Shown: piece after piece, positions 24,900-34,166 of the stretch | Position numbering within the stretch: position 1 is the stretch's first letter | How the letters are laid out: each line of letters starts with the position of its first letter | Notes under the pieces: model-generated | The model's input: only the letters and a program-made list of their open reading frames with translations | Databases searched by the model: none | Told to the model about the DNA's origin: nothing | Assembly: GCA_018222405.1 (NCBI GenBank) | Contig: JAAFAI010000030.1 | Location: 1-55,437 of the forward strand | DNA length: 55,437 bases | Source of the DNA: Gammaproteobacteria bacterium | GTDB taxonomy: Bacteria > Pseudomonadota > Gammaproteobacteria > Enterobacterales > Alteromonadaceae | Reading direction: 5' to 3' | Translations under genes and position numbers: made by a program

Positions 24900-26456
24900 A
24901 TGTATAAGCGAAAAATCTATCTGTTTGGGATCACCTCCGGGCTGATCATGATGATTGCTCTATGCTGTACGGCCGTTTCTGCCTACCTGACTCAAATTAA
25001 CCTGGAGCAAAGTAATACCGGCCAAACCCTGCTGGCAGAACATCAGAAACTCAGCAGCATCTCCTATCGAATGTTTAAACAGCTTACCGACGAGCTGATT
25101 TTTGGAGAAAGTGCCAATCAGGCCATCATTCGCAACAAACAGGCACTTATTGCTCAGTCGCTGGACAAAATTCGTCGCCTTGAACTGCAACAAAGGCAGG
25201 CTCTGGGCAGTAAGATGACCGCTGGCAGCATTGAAGATACCGACGAACTGGCCGGACTGATAGACGCCATCATCAGCGAATTTAAGGCTATCACAGCAAC
25301 TTATAACAACACCCCGCTGGACCAGCAGAACCGTTTACAAACCTTGCTTGAGGTTAAGATTGATAATGAATTTCGTGAAGCAATTAACGCCGCGGTCGTG
25401 CGTCAGGGCAATGTGGTTTCGGCAATTAATGCCAAAATAGAAACCCTTAACACTGCCATTGTCTGGTTTGCCGTGGGCGTGGCGCTGTTTGCCATGCCCT
25501 GTATTATACTTGCCTGTTACTGGCTGTTTAATCAGCTTTATCAGCCGCTAACCATTATTAACAACGGCACCAAAGCCATTGCGGCGGGCGATTACCGTCA
25601 GCGTTTGCCAGAAACTCTGGATACCGAATTCTCCCAACTGGTAACATCGCTAAACCTGCTGGCTGCACGCCTGGCCGACCACGAAATGCAGGCTGAACAC
25701 TCTCGCAAGCAACTGGAGTTTGAGGTAGAGCAGCGCACCCGGGAAATCAAACAGGTTAACGAGCAACTTACCAGGATTGACTCCCGTCGACGTCAGTTTC
25801 TCGCTGATGTCTCCCATGAACTCAGAACCCCACTAACCATAATCCGAGGCGAAGCCCAGGTTACTTTGCGCCAGTCTTCGGCATCAGAGGATGTTTACCG
25901 GGAAACGCTGGACTCAATCCTGCTGCAGGCGGTAAACCTCAGCGAACTGGTAGATGATTTACTGCTATTGGCCAGAGCCGAACTGAGCCAGTTGAAACTG
26001 GACACTTCGCGCCAATTGCTTAGCGACTTTCTGCAAAATCAGGTTAGCCAGTGGCAGCGCCTGCACGAAGATCGCCACTTTACCCTCGACATTGACGAGA
26101 GCGCCAACGCGTTAGAGCTCAAATTTGACCAGCAGCGCATTAAGCAGGTGGTTGCTATTATGCTGGATAACGCATGTAAATACTCAGCGCCTCAATCGCC
26201 CATTAACGTGTCATTAAAGCAGGTAGATACCAGTGCCTGCATTGAGATAAAAGACTTTGGTGAAGGGATTTCCCCTGCTGATATTAACCATATTTTTGAA
26301 CGCTTTGTGCGCTTTAAGCACAAGTCCGAAGGGCTGGGGCTTGGCCTGGCCATTGCCAAAGCCATTATTGAGGCACATGGCGGGGAAATTCGGGTTAACT
26401 CCAACCAGGGCGAAGGCACCCTGTTTCAAATTTATCTGCCAATGGATGTTGAATAA
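24900..26456 (+). CDS. membrane sensor histidine kinase
   Basis: About 518 residues. A transmembrane helix at 9-30, a periplasmic helical sensor region (about 31-180), a second transmembrane helix (about 183-207), HAMP (about 208-260), a coiled coil, HisKA with DVSHELRTPLTIIRGEAQ (His306) and HATPase_c with DNACKYS, DFGEGI and GLGLGLAIAKAI. The frame is open farther upstream, but MYKRKIYLFG at 24,900 gives a normal N-terminus; the SD is weak. The response regulator gene overlaps its stop in TAATG. Signal unknown. Confidence 0.9.
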   Translation: MYKRKIYLFGITSGLIMMIALCCTAVSAYLTQINLEQSNTGQTLLAEHQKLSSISYRMFKQLTDELIFGESANQAIIRNKQALIAQSLDKIRRLELQQRQALGSKMTAGSIEDTDELAGLIDAIISEFKAITATYNNTPLDQQNRLQTLLEVKIDNEFREAINAAVVRQGNVVSAINAKIETLNTAIVWFAVGVALFAMPCIILACYWLFNQLYQPLTIINNGTKAIAAGDYRQRLPETLDTEFSQLVTSLNLLAARLADHEMQAEHSRKQLEFEVEQRTREIKQVNEQLTRIDSRRRQFLADVSHELRTPLTIIRGEAQVTLRQSSASEDVYRETLDSILLQAVNLSELVDDLLLLARAELSQLKLDTSRQLLSDFLQNQVSQWQRLHEDRHFTLDIDESANALELKFDQQRIKQVVAIMLDNACKYSAPQSPINVSLKQVDTSACIEIKDFGEGISPADINHIFERFVRFKHKSEGLGLGLAIAKAIIEAHGGEIRVNSNQGEGTLFQIYLPMDVE

Positions 26457-27148
26457 TGAAAATTCTGATTGCTGATGATGAACTCTCGCTGGTGAATTTC
26501 CTTTATCGCGGGCTCACTGCCGAGGGGTTTGAATGCATCAAAGAAACTGCACTGCATAACCTGGTTGATTTAGCTAAGCGGGAACAGCCGGATTTGCTGG
26601 TGCTCGACAGAATGTTTGGCGAAGACGACAGCGTGCAGATACTGCCCGCCCTTAAACAGCTTAGCCATGGCCCTATGGTATTACTACTGTCAGCCCTTGA
26701 TGATATTGTCGAGAAAGTAACCGGGCTCGACAAAGGCGCCGACGACTACCTGTGCAAACCCTTCGATTTCGACGAGCTGTTGGCCAGGGTTAATGCGCTT
26801 GGCAGACGGCATCGGGCGCAACCGGATAAAGCGCCACGCCAATTGAGCTTTGCCAACCTGCAACTGGATCTGGAGTCCAAACTGGCCAGCATTACCCGAG
26901 ATGGTAATGCCGAAGAACTCACCCTCACCAATATTGAGTTTAACCTGCTGAGCTATTTTATTGAGTCGCAAAATAAAGTGCTTACCCGGGAACGTATTTT
27001 AAGCCGGGTCTGGCAAAGCAATACCGATCCGCTGACGAATATTGTGGATGTCTATATAAGCAGGCTCAGACAAAAACTGCCGCCTGCTGCCGGCATCGAA
27101 ATCGCCACGATTCGCGGTAACGGCTACCGGTTGAAGGCTCTGAGCTAA
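26456..27148 (+). CDS. OmpR/PhoB-family response regulator
   Basis: 230 residues. The receiver domain has the acidic pocket DDE (7-9), phospho-acceptor Asp51 (VLDRMF), Ser79 and Lys101 (CKPFDF). The C-terminal winged helix (about 130-228) ends in TNIVDVYISRLRQKLP and TIRGNGYRL. It is coupled to the histidine kinase by a TAATG overlap. Target genes are not evident; the kinase-regulator operon itself may be autoregulated. Confidence 0.94.
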   Translation: MKILIADDELSLVNFLYRGLTAEGFECIKETALHNLVDLAKREQPDLLVLDRMFGEDDSVQILPALKQLSHGPMVLLLSALDDIVEKVTGLDKGADDYLCKPFDFDELLARVNALGRRHRAQPDKAPRQLSFANLQLDLESKLASITRDGNAEELTLTNIEFNLLSYFIESQNKVLTRERILSRVWQSNTDPLTNIVDVYISRLRQKLPPAAGIEIATIRGNGYRLKALS

Positions 27149-27160
27149 TCCGGTTGCCCG

Positions 27161-27544
27161 CTACTCTATCCACATCTCATTGATGAGTGGTGCATCAGCG
27201 CTGTTGGTAAACGTGATATTTATCAAAATATCATCGCTGGTATTGGTATATCGGGCCACAAACAGCAACCTTGGGTTGCCTGCCCGGTTAACTGCTGCAA
27301 GTAACCGCTTAGATATAAGCGGGCCAAGCTCTGGCGCAATTGTCTTGTAAGCGTTTTGAAACCCATCAGGCGTAATTCTGGCCGCCAGCGAGTCTGTCAT
27401 CACGTTTCGAAATGCCTGATAGTCGCCTGTTTCATGGGCTTTTAGCGCGATATCAACCACCGGCATTAATATTTTTAATGCCTGAGCTGCGTTCTTCCCA
27501 AAACCACCAAAATAATCTTCCGGCTGCTGGCTATCGTCATTCAT
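27161..27544 (-). CDS. hypothetical soluble protein, 127 residues
   Basis: No signal peptide or membrane helix. The sequence (KNAAQALKILMPVVDIALKA, DYQAFRNVMTDSLAARI) suggests an N-terminal helical part and a C-terminal beta part (RLLFVARYTNTSDDILINITF), loosely like NTF2-type folds. Family not recognised. A very strong SD, GGAGGGAG, precedes ATG 27544. Convergent with the response regulator and divergent from the TonB gene. Confidence 0.7.
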   Translation of the reverse strand: MNDDSQQPEDYFGGFGKNAAQALKILMPVVDIALKAHETGDYQAFRNVMTDSLAARITPDGFQNAYKTIAPELGPLISKRLLAAVNRAGNPRLLFVARYTNTSDDILINITFTNSADAPLINEMWIE

Positions 27545-27746
27545 GCTCCCTCCTGCTGCAGCGTAATGTGGATTACGCGGTTTTGCGCTGCCCGCTGACC
27601 AATTCTGTAGTCCCCAGCATCACCTGCGACACTGCTCCCGGGCAAGTTCAAAATTGTAAAATTTTGTGGAGCCAATTTTTTTTGTAAATTAATTCACCCC
27701 TTTTGTGCTCGCCAGTCGTTATACCCAAAACCAGGGAGTACACACT

Positions 27747-28385
27747 ATGCAATTAACTGCGAATCCAACCATCTCAACCCGTGAATATGTTCGGCCATTG
27801 AGTCATTTGCTACTGGCAGCGCTGGTTACTTTTGGTTTGTTTGTAATGATGGCCAAACTAATAGAGCAACACGGCGAAGCCCCAAAAGTGGGAGACCCCG
27901 TGGTAATCGATGATTTTTTACTTCACGTGGAAGAGCCTGAGACTATTACCAAACAACCGGTCAAGCCCATGGAAAAAACGCTCGAACAGCCCCCTTCGCT
28001 GACAGAACCGGTTGAGTCTGATCCCGGCCCCAATGAGCTCGGCGTTAATGTAAACCCGGTAATACCCGGCAATCAAATCGCCATTAACACGAATTTTGGA
28101 CAACAAAGTGATACGTCTGCCCGGCCGATAGTAAGGGTGAACCCCAGCTATCCAGCCGACGCGGCGCGACAAGGCATTGAAGGTTGGGTGCAGCTAACCT
28201 TTGACCTGACGCCCCAGGGAACCGTTACCAATATCACCGTGGTGGATGCCGAGCCGCTGCGTGTCTTTAACCGGGAAGCCGAACGGGCGCTGGCGAAATG
28301 GCGTTATCAACCCCAGGTAGAAAAAGGTGTACCTGTGGGGCAAACCGGGTTACAAGTAGTACTGACTTTCAAGCTGGAGCAGTAA
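27747..28385 (+). CDS. TonB-family energy transducer
   Basis: 212 residues. A cytoplasmic N-terminus, one transmembrane helix (about 18-36), a Pro-rich periplasmic spacer (EKTLEQPPSLTEPVESD) and a C-terminal TonB domain (PIVRVNPSYPADAARQGIEG, ALAKWRYQPQVEKG). No exbB or exbD is nearby. SD GGGAG is well placed for ATG 27747; an upstream in-frame start at 27705 has no such support. It heads an operon with an ECF sigma factor and a single-pass membrane protein, so it may energise a surface signalling route or simply be co-regulated. Confidence 0.88.
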   Translation: MQLTANPTISTREYVRPLSHLLLAALVTFGLFVMMAKLIEQHGEAPKVGDPVVIDDFLLHVEEPETITKQPVKPMEKTLEQPPSLTEPVESDPGPNELGVNVNPVIPGNQIAINTNFGQQSDTSARPIVRVNPSYPADAARQGIEGWVQLTFDLTPQGTVTNITVVDAEPLRVFNREAERALAKWRYQPQVEKGVPVGQTGLQVVLTFKLEQ

Positions 28386-28394
28386 AGACCGCTC

Positions 28395-28955
28395 GTGGGG
28401 ATTGCTAAACTCGGATTTCTACGCACTTTCCTGAAATCGGAAACTGTCACAAGCTGCAACGATACGTTGTTCAGGCGCTATCGGCAAACGGGCGATAGCG
28501 CTGCCCTGAGCGCGCTCTACGATCAGCACTGTAATAACCTGTACTATTATCTGCTGGTAATGAGCGACCCCAACACCGCGGCAGACGTCACCCAGAAAGT
28601 CTGGCTCAAAGTTATGGAATCAAAGCAGGAGTATCAAAGTCAGGGCCGTTTTCAGGCCTGGCTGTTTACCATTGGCCACCGCATGCTTATTGATGAATTT
28701 CGTCAGAGTAAGCGCTGGCATGCCGATACCGATCCGGATACCTTAGGTTCAGTAGCGCCGCTGAGCGATAACGAAACCGACTTTCATCAATTGCTTAAAC
28801 ATCTCCCGTTTAGCCAACGGGAAGCGTTCTCGCTACAGCAGGAAGGATTTAGTTTACAGGATATTGCCAGCATCAGTGATGTGCCGGTCGAAACTGTGAA
28901 GACGCGTCTGCGATATGCCCGCAACACCCTGAAAAAACATTGGAAAACATCATGA
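28395..28955 (+). CDS. ECF-type sigma-70 family RNA polymerase sigma factor
   Basis: 186 residues. Region 2 (about 30-95) contains DQHCNNLYYYLLVMS and FQAWLFTIGHRMLIDEFRQ; region 4 (about 130-183) contains LPFSQREAFSLQQEGFSLQ, SDVPVETVKTRLRYARNTLKK. No region 3, as in ECF sigma factors. The GTG start lies nine bases after tonB; the first 20 residues are less certain. The next gene overlaps by ATGA and probably encodes its membrane anti-sigma partner. Confidence 0.88.
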   Translation: MGIAKLGFLRTFLKSETVTSCNDTLFRRYRQTGDSAALSALYDQHCNNLYYYLLVMSDPNTAADVTQKVWLKVMESKQEYQSQGRFQAWLFTIGHRMLIDEFRQSKRWHADTDPDTLGSVAPLSDNETDFHQLLKHLPFSQREAFSLQQEGFSLQDIASISDVPVETVKTRLRYARNTLKKHWKTS

Positions 28956-29542
28956 ACGAGTCCGACCGTCAAGACGCATTGCAACAGGCATACAACACTG
29001 CCAAGCAAGGTTATCCGGCGCCCGGGCGGATAAAACGGGCCGTGTTGAATCAACAGCCTGGCAATCAACAGCACTTCCTTGAACGCGCTAAAGCCAGACT
29101 GCCCGGCCGGGAATGGCTCGCATTGGCTGCAGCAGTAGGCTGCTTGTTATTGCTGGTTAAGGGCGCCCCGCTCATTAACCAGCCACTGCCTGATAATGAT
29201 CTCATTGCTCTGGAAGTGGAATACCATGGCTATCAGGATGACGTGGCTAGCCTTCCCGATTATCGCGAGAAACTGACTTTATATACCCGTGAATTTACCC
29301 GACAGTTAACCACATTAAAGGGGTTTTATTCGCGCCCGGCGATGCTGGCCAGCCATCAGGGCAATTGGCTGTTTACCGATTGTGATAATCAGACCATTAC
29401 CGTTTCTCATGAGTTAATTGATGATTTGCGGGCACTAAAGCGGGTCGACCCGGCCCTGGTTGAGGGCACTTTTGTCGCCCTGGCCTTTGATAATCAAGGC
29501 CGGCTGATAAAAATAGAACAGGCTTCCATTAAGAGTTGCTAG
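28952..29542 (+). CDS. single-pass membrane protein, putative anti-sigma factor
   Basis: 196 residues. A cytoplasmic N-terminal part of about 50 residues, one transmembrane helix (about 54-73, WLALAAAVGCLLLLVKGAP), and a periplasmic domain. The last 60 residues include NWLFTDCDNQTITVSHELI and the terminal Cys. No ZAS zinc motif is visible. Overlap with the sigma gene (ATGA) and topology suggest an anti-sigma factor, but homology was not recognised. An upstream in-frame ATG at 28,940 exists; ATG 28,952 makes the overlap. Confidence 0.65.
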   Translation: MNESDRQDALQQAYNTAKQGYPAPGRIKRAVLNQQPGNQQHFLERAKARLPGREWLALAAAVGCLLLLVKGAPLINQPLPDNDLIALEVEYHGYQDDVASLPDYREKLTLYTREFTRQLTTLKGFYSRPAMLASHQGNWLFTDCDNQTITVSHELIDDLRALKRVDPALVEGTFVALAFDNQGRLIKIEQASIKSC

Positions 29543-29650
29543 ATTGTGAGGGCAATTTATTTTTTCTGGTCAAGCGTCCAACAACATGGTTTCATTAGCT
29601 TTAACACCATTCGCGATATGCAAGCGGCGCTACCGGCAAGGACTCCCACC

Positions 29651-29986
29651 GTGAAAAACCTGTTTCAAGCTATTGATAATAAAGATACCCAAACCTTTGC
29701 AGGCTTTTTAGCAGAACATGCCACCTTTCGCTTTGGCAATGCGCCAATAGTAACCGGCCGGGCTAACATTGCCGCCGTGGTCGACGACTTTTTCAACAAT
29801 ATTAAGGCGCTTTCTCATACGGTTGCTGAAACCTGGCGTACCCCAACCGGGGTGATATGTCAGGGAACGGTGACTTATACCCGTTTTGATGACAGTACAC
29901 TTACCATCCCGTTTTGTAATATATTCAGGGTTAATGAGGATTTAATTGAGGAATACCTCATTTATGCCGATATCTCGGCGCTCTGA
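29651..29986 (+). CDS. NTF2-like / SnoaL-fold protein
   Basis: 111 residues from GTG 29651 (KNLFQAIDNKDTQTFAGFLAE), with a good SD AAGGA. An earlier in-frame GTG at 29,546 would add 35 residues, but this part is unlike the family. The fold is suggested by FAGFLAEHATFRFGNAPIVTGR and TGVICQGTVTYTRFDDSTLTIPFCNIF, typical of small SnoaL-like proteins. Substrate unknown. It may be read from the ECF operon. Confidence 0.75.
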   Translation: MKNLFQAIDNKDTQTFAGFLAEHATFRFGNAPIVTGRANIAAVVDDFFNNIKALSHTVAETWRTPTGVICQGTVTYTRFDDSTLTIPFCNIFRVNEDLIEEYLIYADISAL

Positions 29987-30118
29987 CTGTCTGCAACACG
30001 CCCTGTAAGCCCCGCTCTCTCTGGGCTACGGGGGCGCAGTAAAAAGTGCATGTTTTTTGCGTAACAACTGTGCTATGTTAATTTTCTAGCTATTGTACTT
30101 GCATAAAAACTAACAAAA

Positions 30119-32464
30119 ATGAGTACAGAACAGGAAATAATAAAAAAACACCAACCTGTGATCCGTGCGTTAATTCCTTACCAGCAACAAGGTCGTTTGC
30201 TCGAGGGACTAAACCGCTTTTCGTCGCGCCTGAATGCCCAGGCCAGGCAAGTTATCAAAGAGGAAGTTATCCGCTTAACGTCGCAAACCGACGCGCCTGC
30301 GGATAACTCAGCCTTTGCTCAGTTTCCGGTAAAGCGCTTTTCTCATTTTGGTATTGAAATGACCCTCGATAAAGTGGGCACGGAGATCCTGAAAAAAGAA
30401 ACAGCCCGCTACATGGAACAATATACCGTTGGCGTGTTTGAGTCGATTACCAACTCTGCCCATTACCAGGGTCTGGTGCAGCGCAAGTTACGTGAAAAAA
30501 TCATTAATGCGTTTACGGTTCAAACCCAGTCTTATCAGGATATTCAGTTTAATAACGACCTCTCTGTTACGCCGAACTTTTCGGTGGCCACCCAGGCATA
30601 TCAGACTGGCAGAACCGTGGCTGTGGTGGCATTAAGTGCCACGCAACTTACTATTGCCTGTACACGCTCGCCTAAATTTACCTCGGTTACGAATATTCCG
30701 GTTACCTTTCCGCACATTGCCGGTTTGTGTTCGGCTGCTGAAGTCATTCATTTTAATTATGTCCGGGTAGAATTTAATGCGGCATCCCAGCGCCATCGTG
30801 CAGTGTTACAACTGGCGGAACAGGATAAGCATTGGCAGGCGGTGTTTCAGCAATACCTAAATCGCGTAATGTTGCGCCTACCTCTTGAACGCGACCTCGA
30901 AATTGAGCGCTCTATGCAGGCTCTCGACCGCGATAGAATTGTGCAAAACTCGCCGTGGCTGCCGGTATTAATGAAACAGGACGGCGCCAGGCTCACACCC
31001 CGAATGGTGCTGCTGACGCCGGTAAATACCCAGCGCAATCCGGCTTACCGAAGTAAACAGCTGCTCCCCGGAAAAACCGCCCTGCAGCGAATATTAAAAG
31101 AACTCAGCGCATTTAATGAAGCTTTTGTACTGCGGCTGACCATCACTAAACGAGGCAGCCATCCTGTTTCACTGTGCACCACGGTGCGCCAGTTAGAACG
31201 GCAAAACCTGCTGGCTAACTTTGTTCAGTTGGGGCTGGAACATGAGAGTCTGGAACTCTGGCAGTATCGCCTGGTTAAGGTTAGCCGTGACAGTCAGGAA
31301 ACCGCTCGCATTCTGCAGGATATGTCTCATCAGGATCATAATGATATTTTGTCGATGGGGCATATTCTCTACATTCGCTCCATTAACGAGGCACTTGGTC
31401 CTTTGCAACTACTCAGCCAGCCAGACAAAGCGAAGCTGCCCCGTCAGTATATTGATCATGACAGTCAGTATCCGCTGCATTTTGTGATGAACGAAGATAT
31501 CGACCGGCGCAAACAACCGCGCTTCAGAATTGAAACCGATGCGCAGGTAAAAGTAAGCCTGATGAGCAGTTATGCCGCCACGGTGCGGGATTTTTCGTTA
31601 GGCGGCATCCAGCTCCAGATCCACGATTGCCATGACGCCGTTTTACCGCCTGAGGTGAAGGTTAGTATTGTCGACTTCAAACTGAAATCACAACGTTATA
31701 AAGTACTGGATTACAACCAACAAACCGGGGTGTTGCGATTACTCGCAATTGCTACCGATAGCACCTCAAAAGTGCTCAAAAAGCTTAGCTCAGGCTCGTC
31801 TCTGCAATCCAGTATTGAAAATATTATGCTCAGGCAGTCACTGTATTTCCGCTATATGTGGGAAGTAGTAAGCCGCCATTATCCGAATGCCGCGTTACAG
31901 GTTGTCACCGGCAGGCAGATGATCCACCGCATGAAAACCTTGTACACTACACAGCAAAATAATGACCTGCACCCTTTTGCGGTGTGCGATCACAATGCCC
32001 CGCTGCATGGATTTTTTGCCGACATGAGTAAATCACCACCAGATTCTTCAGTACTACGCCGACTGCTGCAGCAAGCTGAACGGTATCATCTGGCCGTTCA
32101 TTGTGAGCGCAAAGCCGACCATAAACTGATAAACCTTACCCAGGTGCAATGCTTTGAGTCGTCACTGCGTTACAAAATTAAACAATCACTGGAAGAAGAG
32201 GAAACTCAGCTCTACGTAGCGAGTATTGAATGTCAGAAAAATGAATCGGTGAGCACGCCGATGTCGAAGCAACGACTGGCGTTGTTATCACGAATTGACC
32301 TCGATGTTTATGAAAAACTGCAGGCTCTGCAACAAAATTACTCCCATGTCATCCATATCATCGACTTGTCTGCATTGCTCAATTCCTTTATCAAAGCAGG
32401 CGTTGTGCCTGCTCCGGCAAAAGAGAATGCCGCTGCTGCGGCATCCGCCAACAAGGTTACATAA
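30119..32464 (+). CDS. PilZ-domain protein, 781 residues (c-di-GMP effector)
   Basis: A clear PilZ c-di-GMP motif lies near residues 462-500: DRRKQPRFRIETDA, then the VRDFSLGGIQLQI segment (RxxxR...D/NxSxxG). A long N-terminal part (1-450) and a C-terminal part (550-770) have no recognised domain; similar large PilZ proteins occur in Alteromonadales. No signal peptide or transmembrane helix, so it is cytoplasmic. SD is poor. It fits the other c-di-GMP proteins here as a possible receptor. Its last eight bases overlap the convergent SDR gene. Confidence 0.87.
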   Translation: MSTEQEIIKKHQPVIRALIPYQQQGRLLEGLNRFSSRLNAQARQVIKEEVIRLTSQTDAPADNSAFAQFPVKRFSHFGIEMTLDKVGTEILKKETARYMEQYTVGVFESITNSAHYQGLVQRKLREKIINAFTVQTQSYQDIQFNNDLSVTPNFSVATQAYQTGRTVAVVALSATQLTIACTRSPKFTSVTNIPVTFPHIAGLCSAAEVIHFNYVRVEFNAASQRHRAVLQLAEQDKHWQAVFQQYLNRVMLRLPLERDLEIERSMQALDRDRIVQNSPWLPVLMKQDGARLTPRMVLLTPVNTQRNPAYRSKQLLPGKTALQRILKELSAFNEAFVLRLTITKRGSHPVSLCTTVRQLERQNLLANFVQLGLEHESLELWQYRLVKVSRDSQETARILQDMSHQDHNDILSMGHILYIRSINEALGPLQLLSQPDKAKLPRQYIDHDSQYPLHFVMNEDIDRRKQPRFRIETDAQVKVSLMSSYAATVRDFSLGGIQLQIHDCHDAVLPPEVKVSIVDFKLKSQRYKVLDYNQQTGVLRLLAIATDSTSKVLKKLSSGSSLQSSIENIMLRQSLYFRYMWEVVSRHYPNAALQVVTGRQMIHRMKTLYTTQQNNDLHPFAVCDHNAPLHGFFADMSKSPPDSSVLRRLLQQAERYHLAVHCERKADHKLINLTQVQCFESSLRYKIKQSLEEEETQLYVASIECQKNESVSTPMSKQRLALLSRIDLDVYEKLQALQQNYSHVIHIIDLSALLNSFIKAGVVPAPAKENAAAAASANKVT

Positions 32465-33251
32465 TAAAGTCGACCACCCCACCGTCAACGCGCAGTGCGC
32501 TGCCCGTGGTGGCTGACGCCAGTGTCGAGCAGGTGTAAGTTATCATGCTGGCCACCTCCTCAACTGTTGCCATACGTTGGATCACCGATGACGGGCGATT
32601 TTCCATAACAAACTTCACCCCGGCTTCCTCAATAGAAATGCCGTTTTCTTCAGCTGACTGCGCCAGGAATGCCTGCGCTCCCTCGCTCAGGGTAGGCCCG
32701 GGCAACACCGCATTCACGGTAACACCGGTACCTGCCAGACGCTTCGCCAAGCCTCTGGATAAACCAAGCAACGCGGTTTTACTTACACCATAATGAATCA
32801 TATCGCCTGGAATATTCAGGGCAGACTCAGATGCTACATACAGGATCCGGCCCCAGCTTTTTTCAACCATGGCTGGCGCATAATGACGACTGAGGCGAAC
32901 TGCCGACATCACATTCACGTCGTAATATTGCTGCCAGGTATCATCGTCAGTATCAAAAAAGTCCTGGGTACCGTAAATGCCCAGATTGTTAACCAGAATA
33001 TCTGCAGCAGGTACCGCCTCAATAAGCTTATTACAGCCTTCTGCAGTGCTTAAATCCGCTGCAACACCAGATACATCGGCGCCAGCAACTGCTTGCTTCA
33101 CCGCATCCACGGCCTGCGCAACTTTTTGTTCGGTGCGGCCATTAACGATAACTTTTGCACCGCACTGAGCGAGCTGCTTAGCCGCCCCCAGTCCGATACC
33201 TTCTGTTGAACCGGTTATAATTGCCACTTTTTCAGTTAAATCAATTTTCAT
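32457..33251 (-). CDS. SDR-family oxidoreductase
   Basis: 264 residues. The NAD(P) motif TGSTEGIG (14-21), NNLG, the active-site Ser and YGVSK (Tyr-x3-Lys) are present, and residues such as RVDGGVVDFIM end the protein as in FabG-like enzymes. The substrate is not evident. SD GGAG precedes ATG 33251. Convergent and overlapping by eight bases with the PilZ gene. Confidence 0.92.
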   Translation of the reverse strand: MKIDLTEKVAIITGSTEGIGLGAAKQLAQCGAKVIVNGRTEQKVAQAVDAVKQAVAGADVSGVAADLSTAEGCNKLIEAVPAADILVNNLGIYGTQDFFDTDDDTWQQYYDVNVMSAVRLSRHYAPAMVEKSWGRILYVASESALNIPGDMIHYGVSKTALLGLSRGLAKRLAGTGVTVNAVLPGPTLSEGAQAFLAQSAEENGISIEEAGVKFVMENRPSSVIQRMATVEEVASMITYTCSTLASATTGSALRVDGGVVDFIM

Positions 33252-33400
33252 TTGCTAAACTCCGTGTTTGTAGGGTGAGTTAAGTTATACGCCGAGGATG
33301 GATTTTCGTCATAAGCGGTTGTGAAACGTAGTATTCGAAGGAATAGAATCATGCCTGTTGCAGTCAGAGCCGGTTTTGCAATCCCCCCCTCTAAATAACT

Positions 33401-33420
33401 ATTGCATAGTTTTATGCAAT
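33401..33420. promoter_or_regulatory. perfect 8+8 bp inverted repeat upstream of the cupredoxin operon
   Basis: ATTGCATA-GTTT-TATGCAAT, 90 bases before the cupredoxin start codon. Symmetric and AT-rich, it is a likely operator or dimer-binding site; a transcript hairpin is also possible. It does not match the FNR consensus. Confidence 0.6.
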
Positions 33421-33509
33421 GTTGCTACTGTGTAAGCCTGTGTTTAGAAACTGCTTTTGTCGTACCAAAAGTGGTTCGATGCTTTGGGTTGTTTAAAGCA
33501 CACAAGAAT

Positions 33510-34166
33510 ATGATTATATTAAAAAAAATTTTGAAAATAACGCTATTCACATTATGTTTAACCGGCAGCGCTTTGGTGGCGGCAAAAACCATTACGCTGG
33601 TAGACGAGCAAGGCCGACCGTTTATTAATGCTGTGATCAGCGTGAAGTCCGCCGCCGGGGAAGAGTCGAGCCCACCTACCCCATCACTGCAACCGGCCAT
33701 TATGGACCAGGTTAATCGTCAGTTTGAACCCACTACGCTGGTTATCGAACAGGGTCGCAAAGTGGTGTTCCCTAATAGTGACAACATCCGCCATCACGTT
33801 TACAGCTTCTCTCAGCCTAAACCTTTTGAAATTAAACTGTATGCCGGTGACTCTGTGCCACCCGTACAGTTCGACAAATCGGGTATCGTAGTACTGGGCT
33901 GTAATATTCATGACTCCATGCTCGGCTTTATTTATGTAAAAGATGGCAATCCCTCGTGGCAAACCAATCAAAATGGTCAGGCCGAAATAACTACCGCGCA
34001 AGACGAAATACTGATTTGGCATCCGGACCTCTCCGTTAACCACATTGAGCGATTGCCCTATGTCCTAACCGACAGTGAAGAACCGGTCACAATCACTCTG
34101 TCACGCGTTGCCCAACTGGAAACTTCCAAGCGGGTATTCGGCAACAGCAAGTTTAAGCGCCAATGA
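33510..34166 (+). CDS. periplasmic cupredoxin-like protein (methylamine-utilisation-like)
   Basis: 218 residues. A signal peptide (MIILKKILKITLFTLCLTGSALVAA) directs it to the periplasm. The cupredoxin fold has the type-1 copper ligands His95 or His96 (NIRHHVYS), Cys131, His134 and Met137 (GCNIHDSM). It is annotated in relatives as methylamine-utilisation protein, though no other methylamine gene is here. The longer frame to 33,402 is unlikely. Its stop overlaps the next ATG (ATGA). It may carry electrons or bind copper for a sensor; ligand residues are seen directly, the function is inferred. Confidence 0.82.
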   Translation: MIILKKILKITLFTLCLTGSALVAAKTITLVDEQGRPFINAVISVKSAAGEESSPPTPSLQPAIMDQVNRQFEPTTLVIEQGRKVVFPNSDNIRHHVYSFSQPKPFEIKLYAGDSVPPVQFDKSGIVVLGCNIHDSMLGFIYVKDGNPSWQTNQNGQAEITTAQDEILIWHPDLSVNHIERLPYVLTDSEEPVTITLSRVAQLETSKRVFGNSKFKRQ

